Shown here piece after piece: positions 1 through 6,003 of a DNA stretch of 8,493 nucleotides. The translations under genes were made by a program, and so were the position numbers. Within the stretch, counting starts at the first letter, position 1. Each line of letters starts with the position of its first letter. The stretch lies in NCBI GenBank assembly GCA_024278035.1, contig JAJRUA010000364.1:1-8493 (forward strand), in the 5' to 3' direction. The notes beneath the pieces were generated by a model. The model ran no database searches. It had not been told where the DNA came from and worked only from the letters and a program-made list of their open reading frames with translations. The DNA comes from Planctomycetota bacterium. Its GTDB lineage: Bacteria; Planctomycetota; Planctomycetia; Pirellulales; Lacipirellulaceae.

Positions 1-117
1 ATGGTCGGCGGCTACGAGCGACTGATTACAGAAATCTACGAGCAGAAAACGGGGTACCCAGTGCCAGGAAATATCGCAAAACAAGAAAAGAAAGCATCGG
101 CAAAGGCCGCTGTTTAG
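1..117 (+). CDS. 3' end of a glycosyltransferase-like gene (5' part outside window)
   Basis: This is the tail of a gene entering from the left: 38 codons and a TAG stop at 115-117. The peptide matches the last 38 residues of the minus-strand GT4 glycosyltransferase (its residues 362-399) except for one change, Tyr here for His380 there. The tail is Lys/Ala-rich (KKASAKAAV) and would lie outside the catalytic fold. The ATG at base 1 corresponds to internal Met362 of the full-length copy, so it is probably not a true start. The gene is therefore likely a second GT4 copy in convergent orientation, but only the tail can be seen. The full copy may be a recent inverted duplication, a paralogue homogenised at its 3' end, or an assembly fold-back. 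The reading frame is well supported; the function is inferred only from the shared tail. Confidence 0.6.
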   Translation: MVGGYERLITEIYEQKTGYPVPGNIAKQEKKASAKAAV

Positions 118-271
118 GGTAAGGCGAGCCGCGAGCGTCAGCGACCGGAGAAACGAAGGCGGAATCCGGATTGCGAAATGAGGAATGACTCGCAAAGCGC
201 TGAGTGACTTCGGTTATTCCGCAATCCGCAATCAAATCCTCCGGTCGCTGACGCTCGCGGCTCGCCTTACC
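118..271. terminator. Convergent intergenic palindrome, possible bidirectional terminator
   Basis: This 154-bp space separates two genes that end facing each other. It is bounded by inverted copies of a GC-rich element that starts right after each stop codon (118-150 and 239-271; core 'aaggcgagccgcgagcgtca'). A transcript from either side would fold into a stem of about 33 bp, extended further by the duplicated coding tails. There is no T-tract after the stem, so intrinsic termination is uncertain. A role as a transcription barrier, an mRNA 3'-end stabiliser or simply a dispersed palindromic repeat is equally possible. The core resembles the left arm of the hairpin at 8251-8332, which also follows a stop codon. 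I see no gene in this stretch. Confidence 0.45.
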
Positions 272-1471
272 CTAAACAGCGGCCTTTGCCGATGCTTTCT
301 TTTCTTGTTTTGCGATATTTCCTGGCACTGGGTGCCCCGTTTTCTGCTCGTAGATTTCTGTAATCAGTCGCTCGTAGCCGCCGACCATCACTTCGATTGA
401 GGAGGTTGCTTGCACCCGCTGCCGACCGGCGTCACCCCAGGCTTGGGCTCGTAGCGGATCAAGCAGGAGCCCCGTGATGCGTTCCACCAGCGCGCCTTCG
501 TCCCCTGCGGGAACGACGTGCCCTGTCTCGCCCTCACGGACCGATTCACGGACCGAGCCAACATCGGTCGTCACGACCGGCTTGCCGCAGCTCATCCCTT
601 CGAGGATCGAAACCGGGTTCGCTTCGTTGTGCGAGGTGAGAGCCAGCACGTCGATCGAGGCAAGTACCGCCGGCACGTCGTCACGATTGCCCAGGAAATG
701 AACCCTCGGGGCATCCCCAAGTAACTTTAGCTTTTGAGCCATCGATTCTAAATCAGCACGGCAAGGGCCTTCGCCGATGAGGACAAAATGCGTTTCGGGA
801 ACTTGTTGTAAAATGCGTTTCGCAGAACGCAGGAACAGTTCGTGGTTCTTTTCGGGCCGAAGGGCGGCAAGGATGCCGACTAGCGGCGTCGTAGGACAAA
901 CGCCTAACTCTTGGCGGAACGTGTTGTTGGGTCGGGCTGGTGTGAAACGCTCGGTATCCACACCGTTGGAGATTACCTTGACGCACTGTTGGGGGAAACG
1001 CTCGAACTCAACCAAAAACTCACCATGTGGCTTGGCGACAGCGATAAAGGCGTCGGTGAGGGGCGTTAGCAGGCGGTTGAGCCGACCGACGCCGTCGGGC
1101 CAACCGGTGCTGTGCAGGGCTGCGGCGATGACAGGCACCCCGGCGATTCGGGCGGCTAGTCGGCCCCAGAACATTTTATCCCCCGCCCCAACGGTGATGA
1201 CTGCCGCGTACTTTCGCTTACGCATCAACCGCACCAATCGAGGAAGTACTCGTAAGTCGTACTTTCCAGAGAGCAGGCTGTGGTGAACGGAAAAACCTTC
1301 TTCGATCAGACGCTCGCCGAGGGGACCTGGTTCTTTCAGGCAAACGACCTCGGGCGCGAACCGCTCAGGGTTCATCCTCTGCACGAGGTTCACCAGCAGC
1401 ATCTCAGCCCCCCCCACCGGCATGTTGGTTTGCACGAAAAGAACGGGCAGCGGTTGGAATTGATTTGGCAT
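272..1471 (-). CDS. GT4-family (GT-B fold) glycosyltransferase
   Basis: The protein has 399 residues, normal for a cytoplasmic GT4 enzyme with two Rossmann domains, and no signal peptide or membrane segment. The N-terminal domain has the acceptor-side motif GGAE at 20-23. The C-terminal domain starts near residue 195 and has LRPEKNH at 204-210, with Arg205 and Lys208 in the positions that usually bind the sugar-nucleotide phosphate. The EX7E motif is Glu283 and Glu291 in EANPVSILE. The likely role is transfer of one sugar from an NDP donor to the growing lipid-linked repeat unit; donor and linkage cannot be read from sequence. It is the last gene of the minus-strand operon, 12 bp after the flippase stop, with no clear Shine-Dalgarno. 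Its last 38 codons are duplicated in inverted orientation at 1-117. The Lys/Ala-rich tail after about residue 380 looks dispensable for catalysis. Confidence 0.93.
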   Translation of the reverse strand: MPNQFQPLPVLFVQTNMPVGGAEMLLVNLVQRMNPERFAPEVVCLKEPGPLGERLIEEGFSVHHSLLSGKYDLRVLPRLVRLMRKRKYAAVITVGAGDKMFWGRLAARIAGVPVIAAALHSTGWPDGVGRLNRLLTPLTDAFIAVAKPHGEFLVEFERFPQQCVKVISNGVDTERFTPARPNNTFRQELGVCPTTPLVGILAALRPEKNHELFLRSAKRILQQVPETHFVLIGEGPCRADLESMAQKLKLLGDAPRVHFLGNRDDVPAVLASIDVLALTSHNEANPVSILEGMSCGKPVVTTDVGSVRESVREGETGHVVPAGDEGALVERITGLLLDPLRAQAWGDAGRQRVQATSSIEVMVGGYERLITEIYEQKTGHPVPGNIAKQEKKASAKAAV

Positions 1472-1483
1472 AATCGGATAGAT

Positions 1484-3046
1484 TTACGCTGTGCGGCGTT
1501 TGCGATAGTAAAAACGGCCCAGCTTTCTACGAAGCAGGGCAACCAACCTTGCTTGCTCTTCAGCGGAGAGGACCCAACCGCGAGAGGTGGACATCAATAG
1601 CAACAGCACGGTGCCAAGAGCGGCAATCGTGGGGCCAAGCGTTAGCAGTACGGGAGTGAACAGAAGCAAGAAGGTGGCGCGATCGACGGCCATGCCGTTA
1701 CGATGGTTGATGTAAATCTGAAAGAGCAAAGCAGTCAGCATCGCTACAGTCGTCGCAACAACCGCGCCGAGCAATCCCCACAAAGGCAACAGCAGCAAGT
1801 TCAGCCCGATGTTGGTGACCAGCCCCACCGATAGTGGCCAAACGGCACTGTGCGACTTCTCGGCACACCAGACATAGGTCTGTGCCACGATTAACAAAGC
1901 GAACCAAACACACGAAGCGAGCGTCCACGGCATGACAGCCAGGCCTGCGGTGTACTTGTTCTCAAAAGCAAATTGGAACAGGAGCGGACAGAACAGCAGG
2001 GCGCCGACGCCTGCGACGAGCATCAAGAGCGTTGTTAGCTTGAGGCCCAAATTGAGGCGTGAAGAGACAAGATCACGGCGTCCCGCTTCCCAGTCATGGC
2101 TTAGGTGGGGCGTGAGGGCTCCGACCAATAGAGTGGCAACCGAAACCAACAGTATCGGTACGATCGTACTGGTATGGTAATTCCCCACTTGCTCGATGGC
2201 CATTTCGTTTGTAAACACTCCGCAGTGGAGAATCATGTAGCGATCGACCACGGTAAAGACGTTGGTTAGCAAGTTGGTAACCCAAATCCAAATGGCGAAC
2301 CGCATGAGCGGGGGCCAAAAGTCGCCATGGCCAAGCGTGCCACCCGCATCAGGCGTTCGTTCAAGTCGTAGGAAAGCCCAAACGGAAACCCCGGTGATAG
2401 AGACCCAACACGCTGCGGCGTAACCAACCACCAGGCTTGCCGCCGTTGCTTGCCACCAAACAAGCAGCAACAGAGAGAACACCGCAAACCCCATGCTCTG
2501 CACAAAGTGCATTGCTGAGACGATGCGGAACGAGCGGAGGCCCGCAAAAATCGCCTCCAGAAAATGGTGCAAGATTACGGTGGCAAGGCAAGCGATCACG
2601 CCCACCGCCAAACTGACGTGCGAAGCATCGCCGAACACAAGCTGGGCGACCGCCCCACGATTCCACAGTAGCAGCAAGATGGCCGCCCCCGCGAGCAAGA
2701 AAGTCCACGTTGCCGTTCGCCGAAGGAAGAGGCCGAGTCGGCCCTCTTGGCGATATTTTTCGAGGTAACGCCCAAACGAGCCGGGAAGCCCCAGCACGGC
2801 CAGCGGTGCGGCGAGCATCAAAAAACCGAAGGCCATTTCCCAAAGACCCAATTGATCCGGATCGAGCCAACGACAAAACAGCACCGCCCGGCCAAAGCCG
2901 ACGCTCCGCTGAACGACGTTGACCAAGAGCACCAACACGAGGCTCGACGCCAAGGTCTCAGGCGCCAGCCCCACCCGTTGGCGGCGCGGTACTGTTTTGG
3001 CTGTTTCTGAAGAAGGTTTAGCCGTTCCTGAGGAAGGAGTGCCCAT
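1484..3046 (-). CDS. Wzx-like polysaccharide flippase (MOP superfamily membrane protein)
   Basis: The protein has 520 residues, of which about 30 onward are strongly hydrophobic, with roughly a dozen or more membrane helices separated by short charged loops. This is the size and layout of Wzx/RfbX/MATE-like exporters. The first helix (about 31-50, SSLVLVLLVNVVQRSVGFGR) is followed by FCRWLDPDQLGLWEMAFGF, a pattern typical of the first loop and second helix of this family. The C-terminus is a basic cytoplasmic tail (RRKLGRFYYRKRRTA). The expected job is moving undecaprenyl-diphosphate-linked repeat units from the cytoplasmic to the periplasmic leaflet. The start lies 2 bp after the deacetylase stop, so translation is probably coupled; 'gggag' about 14 bases upstream is only a weak ribosome-binding site. 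The first 25 residues are polar and contain a tandem heptapeptide. The flippase class is confident; the substrate is unknown. Confidence 0.88.
   Translation of the reverse strand: MGTPSSGTAKPSSETAKTVPRRQRVGLAPETLASSLVLVLLVNVVQRSVGFGRAVLFCRWLDPDQLGLWEMAFGFLMLAAPLAVLGLPGSFGRYLEKYRQEGRLGLFLRRTATWTFLLAGAAILLLLWNRGAVAQLVFGDASHVSLAVGVIACLATVILHHFLEAIFAGLRSFRIVSAMHFVQSMGFAVFSLLLLVWWQATAASLVVGYAAACWVSITGVSVWAFLRLERTPDAGGTLGHGDFWPPLMRFAIWIWVTNLLTNVFTVVDRYMILHCGVFTNEMAIEQVGNYHTSTIVPILLVSVATLLVGALTPHLSHDWEAGRRDLVSSRLNLGLKLTTLLMLVAGVGALLFCPLLFQFAFENKYTAGLAVMPWTLASCVWFALLIVAQTYVWCAEKSHSAVWPLSVGLVTNIGLNLLLLPLWGLLGAVVATTVAMLTALLFQIYINHRNGMAVDRATFLLLFTPVLLTLGPTIAALGTVLLLLMSTSRGWVLSAEEQARLVALLRRKLGRFYYRKRRTA
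2996..3037 (-). repeat. Tandem 21-bp repeat encoding PSSGTAK-PSSETAK
   Basis: Residues 4-10 and 11-17 of the flippase are two copies of one heptapeptide differing only at Gly/Glu. The two 21-base units agree at 17 of 21 positions; one difference causes the residue change and three are silent. This looks like an old in-frame duplication in the disordered cytoplasmic N-terminus. The true start could in principle lie further inside the gene, before the first membrane helix. Confidence 0.6.
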
Positions 3047-3048
3047 CT

Positions 3049-3966
3049 CTAGCGGCTCCCTTTGCTCAAGGCCAATTCACCGGTAGCTAATAACTCTTTT
3101 GAAGTGTCTTCCAATAGAAATGCATCGTCGATAATGGGATCCATCGCCCCCAGTTTGCGGGGGTCGAACGTCATCCAATTGCGGAATCGGGCCCCTTCAG
3201 GGTCGGCGTGGATTCGTCGCAGATGGAACGGTCCGTGCGTCGGCGAAACATTCCCAGGCAAGTTGTAAGCACCGTACGCTGAGCAAATGCCTTTCATCCC
3301 CGCATCGTGAGCAGCAGCGCACGCTTCGGAGGTAAGGTTCTGGGGCAAACCGAACGGGAATGCAAAATAGCGAACCGGCTTACCAATCCACTGCTCAAGG
3401 TCTTGTTTCGATCCGAGAAGTTCAGAGGCGATAAAATCAGGGGCGATTGCTTGCCCCATATCAGCGTGGGTGCGTGTGTGGGCACCCATCTCGACGCCCG
3501 CGTCAGCCATCGCTCGGATTTCAGACACCGTGTTCGGTTGCAAGCAGACGCCTGCCTCTAGGTCGTGGGCAAAGGCCGTTTGGTTTCGCACGATGTCGGT
3601 CGAAACAAAATAAGTAAACGGTATCTTGCGCCGCAAAAGCAACGGAATGGCGAATTCGCAATTGTCGGCATAGCCATCGTCGAACGTGATCGCCACAGCG
3701 GGGCGATGGCTTGTTTGATCGGCAAGACGTTGCTGAGCCTCAGCAAGCGAGACGAAGTCCAACCGCCGGGCAAGCCAATTTATCTGGCGCTCAAACGCCT
3801 TGGTCCCCATGGTCCAACCATTAGGGTGGGTGTCGGCAATGCGGTGATAGAACAGCACGCTCACCGGCGCACAGCCTACGGCGCTCAGATGCTCGATCGC
3901 CTGACGGCGCCGGCGGGCGGTGGCTAGCCGGTAAGCATCCAACAAAGTTTGTCGAAGAAGGTTCAT
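3049..3966 (-). CDS. Polysaccharide deacetylase, NodB-homology domain (CE4)
   Basis: The protein has 305 residues with the CE4 motifs in order: TFDDGY at 94-99 (Asp96 the expected catalytic base, Asp97 a metal ligand), HTRTH at 163-167 (His163 and His167 as metal ligands) and RYFAFPFG at 199-206. The opening SVLFYHRI at 36-43 is typical of this family. Members remove acetyl groups from N-acetylhexosamines in chitin-like glycans, peptidoglycan or exopolysaccharide. The locus suggests modification of this polysaccharide or its lipid-linked precursor. No convincing signal peptide is present: the N-terminus is basic (ATARRRRQA), so a cytoplasmic or membrane-associated location is possible. The start is well fixed, because an in-frame TGA (minus strand, 3982-3984) lies just upstream with no other start codon between. 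No Shine-Dalgarno is seen. It is the first gene of the minus-strand operon, and its stop is 2 bp from the flippase start. Confidence 0.92.
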   Translation of the reverse strand: MNLLRQTLLDAYRLATARRRRQAIEHLSAVGCAPVSVLFYHRIADTHPNGWTMGTKAFERQINWLARRLDFVSLAEAQQRLADQTSHRPAVAITFDDGYADNCEFAIPLLLRRKIPFTYFVSTDIVRNQTAFAHDLEAGVCLQPNTVSEIRAMADAGVEMGAHTRTHADMGQAIAPDFIASELLGSKQDLEQWIGKPVRYFAFPFGLPQNLTSEACAAAHDAGMKGICSAYGAYNLPGNVSPTHGPFHLRRIHADPEGARFRNWMTFDPRKLGAMDPIIDDAFLLEDTSKELLATGELALSKGSR

Positions 3967-4017
3967 TCGTGAAGGGGGGTATCAATCGGTGTTGGCAGAC
4001 CGGTTTGCTGGCGCCAG

Positions 4018-4043
4018 TAGCTCAACTGTGTAGCTCAACTGTG
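4018..4043. repeat. Perfect 13-bp tandem direct repeat
   Basis: The unit 'tagctcaactgtg' occurs twice with no gap (4018-4030 and 4031-4043). It lies about 200 bp upstream of the predicted sigma-54 transcription start, within reach of an enhancer-binding activator, and about 50-80 bp upstream of the deacetylase start. It sits inside the loop of the 9-bp inverted repeat 4001-4009/4061-4069. It could be a two-site operator or part of a dispersed repeat; the sequence alone does not decide. Confidence 0.7.
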
Positions 4044-4214
4044 CCCCACGCTGGAGGGATAGCAAACCGTAGCGGCCGGTTCTTGGCAGATGATGCAAAA
4101 ACGCCACGTTGGAGGCCTCTTGGGGACATTCTCGTAGCTTCTTCGATGCGCTAAGTCGCAAGAAACACCCCCTTTTAGACCTAAAAACCAGCTTCAAACC
4201 AGACGGACACTTTT

Positions 4215-4231
4215 CTGGCACTAGGCTTGCA
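4215..4231 (+). promoter_or_regulatory. Sigma-54 (RpoN) -24/-12 promoter
   Basis: The sequence 'ctggcactaggcttgca' has the -24 element TGGCAC, a 5-base spacer and the -12 element TTGCA. GG (4217-4218) and GC (4229-4230) are 10 bases apart, the strict sigma-54 spacing. Against the usual consensus (YTGGCACGrNNNTTGCW) only one defined position differs, T in place of G at 4222. The expected start is near 4242, giving a leader of about 70 bases before the co-polymerase ATG. Sigma-54 promoters need an AAA+ enhancer-binding protein; none is encoded in this window. Placement and orientation fit control of the plus-strand export and polymerisation genes. Confidence 0.75.
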
Positions 4232-4312
4232 CATGGAGTTTCTCGCTAGCGTTCTGTCGTACGTGTAATACGCAGCGAAGCGCTCCCTTCTGGACCTTAT
4301 GAGTAGCCTCTT

Positions 4313-5878
4313 ATGTCAACCGCCCCTGTGAGCCTCACTCCACAAGAAATTTTCCGCTTGGCCAAGCGTCATCGGACCCTGCTGCTGGCTCCAGCGATTA
4401 TCGGTGCCTTTCTGGCAGCGTTTTCGACGTTCGTTTTACCTCGCTACTGGAGTGCCGACCAAGGCTTGCTCATTCGTAGCGACGCCGCCGGTTATGCCGA
4501 CCAACGTCTTGGCAAGTTCACCGACTTGGCGGAAATGAAAACGGTTCAAGAGACCCTGCTCGAATTGGCAAAAAGCCGAAGCGTGGTGACGGCGGTTCTC
4601 GAAGAGGTGGGGCCGCCAAGCCGTCGCTTCTTTAGCTCTTGGCCAACGCCTACGGACATTGAAACTTTCCGAAAGCACCTTCATTTCGCCCCTCCCGGCG
4701 GAGCCGAGTTTGGTAAGACCGAAGTATTTTACTTAGGCGTTCGTGCCAAGAGTAGCGAACGGGCCGTCGCGCTCGTCAAGTCGCTTACGACTCAACTCGA
4801 ACAGCGGATGCGAGGCCTTCGTGACCAGCGTGCCGCTAGCATGGTGAAGGAGGTCGAACTTTCCGTCCATCTCGCCCGCGAAAGCCTGCACGAACAAGTT
4901 AAAAAACTCACGACGTTTGAGCAAGCAGTAGGGGCAGATCTGGTTGAACTGCGCCATCTTTCTTCGCCCAACGGTGGGCAAAGTGGATTTGGCCAGCAAA
5001 TCCTTGCCATCGAGCGGGAGCGGCGGCAATTGGCGGAACAGAGTGGGCAGAACGAAGCCTTGCTCAAAGAGCTACAAGCGGCTGTGAAGGACCCGACGCG
5101 ACTCGTCGTTACACCAGACCGATTGCTTGCCAGCCAGCCAGGCCTGCGGCGTCTTAAAGAAGGCTTGATCGAGGCCCAATTGGCCATTGCCCGAATCGGA
5201 GGGGCTCGCACGGGCGACCATCCGTTTGTTCAATCGGCACGTCAGGCACAAAGGCAGGTACAAGTTCAACTAACCGAAGAATTGCCAGCCACCATCACGA
5301 GTGTTCAACTGGAGCTAGCGGTTGCTGAGAAACATGAGGCAGAGCTTGCCGCCCAGATTGAGCAACTCCGTGTCCGATCAGCAAGCCTTGCTGGGAAGCG
5401 TTCGAGCTACGCTGAATTGACGGCGAGCGTCGATGCCCAAACCCACGTGCTCGAACGGGCCCTGGGGCAACTGGCCGATGCCAAGTCGCATGAGGCAGGA
5501 GCCGCTTCGGCAAGCTTGCTGGCCCGTATCGACCGTGTTGAAGCGGGCGTCCGGGCTCTTGGCCCTCGTCGTGCGGTTGTCACGGCTGCGGGCGGCCTAG
5601 CGGGACTGATCCTGGGGGCTTCGCTCGTGTTTGTTTTCTACGGCCCCACGCCAGAGGGAGGCCCTTCCGCTCCGTCGACCACAGCTACGCCGGAATCCCA
5701 CCCCCTACCAAGAAACAGCCCCACGGCCACCGACGACTTTGGTTTCTCCGACATTTGGTCCAAGCCTCCGTCGCCGAAGGAGTTCGCCTGGAAGAACAGC
5801 CCCCTGTCCAACATTCCAGCAAGCTTTCCAACCGATGCTTCTGTAGCAACCGGCGAAACGGTTGCAACCAGTGTTTGA
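4313..5878 (+). CDS. Polysaccharide co-polymerase / chain-length determinant (Wzz-GumC type, no kinase)
   Basis: The protein has 521 residues with the two-helix layout of a polysaccharide co-polymerase. A first membrane helix lies at about 23-43 (LLLAPAIIGAFLAAFSTFVLP), a long periplasmic part at about 47-418, and a second helix at about 422-443. The periplasmic part is rich in Glu, Gln, Leu and Arg, with coiled-coil-like stretches near 165-250 and 325-370. Such proteins oligomerise in the inner membrane and set chain length with the Wzy polymerase. No Walker A/B motifs or Tyr-rich tail follow the second helix, so this is not a full Wzc-type kinase. Instead there is a 78-residue cytoplasmic tail rich in Pro, Ser and Thr. 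The start is fixed by an in-frame TAG at 4304-4306 with no start codon between. No Shine-Dalgarno is seen. It is the first gene after the sigma-54 promoter. The family is confident; the exact subfamily is less so. Confidence 0.85.
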   Translation: MSTAPVSLTPQEIFRLAKRHRTLLLAPAIIGAFLAAFSTFVLPRYWSADQGLLIRSDAAGYADQRLGKFTDLAEMKTVQETLLELAKSRSVVTAVLEEVGPPSRRFFSSWPTPTDIETFRKHLHFAPPGGAEFGKTEVFYLGVRAKSSERAVALVKSLTTQLEQRMRGLRDQRAASMVKEVELSVHLARESLHEQVKKLTTFEQAVGADLVELRHLSSPNGGQSGFGQQILAIERERRQLAEQSGQNEALLKELQAAVKDPTRLVVTPDRLLASQPGLRRLKEGLIEAQLAIARIGGARTGDHPFVQSARQAQRQVQVQLTEELPATITSVQLELAVAEKHEAELAAQIEQLRVRSASLAGKRSSYAELTASVDAQTHVLERALGQLADAKSHEAGAASASLLARIDRVEAGVRALGPRRAVVTAAGGLAGLILGASLVFVFYGPTPEGGPSAPSTTATPESHPLPRNSPTATDDFGFSDIWSKPPSPKEFAWKNSPLSNIPASFPTDASVATGETVATSV

Positions 5879-5885
5879 CAGGGGC

Positions 5886-5927
5886 GATCAGCTAAGGAGG
5901 ATTAGGTATTTCCTAAAAAAGCTGACC
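5886..5927 (+). other. Small nested hairpin enclosing an orphan Shine-Dalgarno sequence
   Basis: Shortly after the co-polymerase stop, 'tcagct' (5888-5893) pairs with 'agctga' (5920-5925) and 'ttagg' (5902-5906) pairs with 'cctaa' (5912-5916) around a 5-base loop. The sequence 'aaggagg' (5894-5900), a perfect anti-16S match, lies in the internal loop. No ATG, GTG or TTG lies within a normal distance downstream, and the next real start is at 6004. It may be a vestigial ribosome-binding site, an RNA control element between the two genes, or chance. Confidence 0.35.
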
Positions 5928-6003
5928 GCTTTACCGTTCCTTGCTCACCAGCACGAAGTAAGATTTCTAAACGATTTTTTTGCGTTAGCTCTCTGGTTTC
6001 GTC

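Larger units (their letters stand above)
1..388. repeat. Large inverted repeat: arms 1-150 and 239-388, 88-bp spacer
   Basis: Position i pairs with position 389-i across both arms. Reading all 150 positions by eye I find a single mismatch, T55 against G334, which gives Tyr versus His in the two encoded tails. Complementarity breaks on the inner side at 151/238. On the outer side it runs off the window start, so the true length is unknown. Each arm holds the last 38 codons of a glycosyltransferase gene plus about 33 bp of shared downstream sequence. The spacer is itself partly self-complementary: 'cggattgcg' at 167-175 pairs with 220-228, and 'gcggaat' at 159-165 pairs with 216-222. In RNA or single-stranded DNA this would make a very stable hairpin or cruciform. 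Confidence 0.95.
3967..4312. other. 346-bp divergent intergenic regulatory region
   Basis: This gap lies between the divergent deacetylase and co-polymerase genes and must hold the promoters of both operons. Visible elements are a 9-bp inverted repeat ('cggtttgct' 4001-4009 with its complement at 4061-4069), the perfect 10-bp palindrome 'ctggcgccag' at 4008-4017, a 13-bp tandem repeat at 4018-4043, two direct copies of 'ttggcaga' at 3992-3999 and 4083-4090, and a sigma-54 promoter at 4215-4231. No convincing sigma-70 promoter stands out for the minus-strand operon. Open frames here are short, overlap on both strands and show no recognisable protein, so I treat the region as non-coding. Confidence 0.7.

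Noticed and set aside
777..1286. 169-codon plus-strand frame opposite the GT4 gene
   Set aside because: It is antisense to a gene with clear catalytic motifs, Arg/Ser/Thr-rich with no domain, and has the form expected of antisense frames in GC-rich DNA.
2361..2876. 171-codon minus-strand frame inside the flippase gene
   Set aside because: It is an alternative frame of a clear membrane protein, rich in Gly, Arg and Cys, with no family resemblance.
3993..4009. Second sigma-54-like match on the plus strand (TGGCAG...TTTGCT)
   Set aside because: The GG-to-GC spacing is 11 rather than 10 bases, and the -24 element lacks the final C. It also lies over 300 bp from the gene it would drive.
4018..4043. 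Tandem 13-mer considered as a CRISPR or minisatellite
   Set aside because: Only two units with no spacers and no further copies nearby.
4299..4331. Ten-codon upstream frame (MSSLLCQPPL) overlapping the co-polymerase start
   Set aside because: It has no ribosome-binding site and no attenuator-like structure or codon run, so it is best explained by chance.
5975..5981. Run of seven T before the fusion gene, considered as a terminator
   Set aside because: No GC-rich stem precedes it within a normal distance; the hairpin at 5886-5927 is about 48 bases away.
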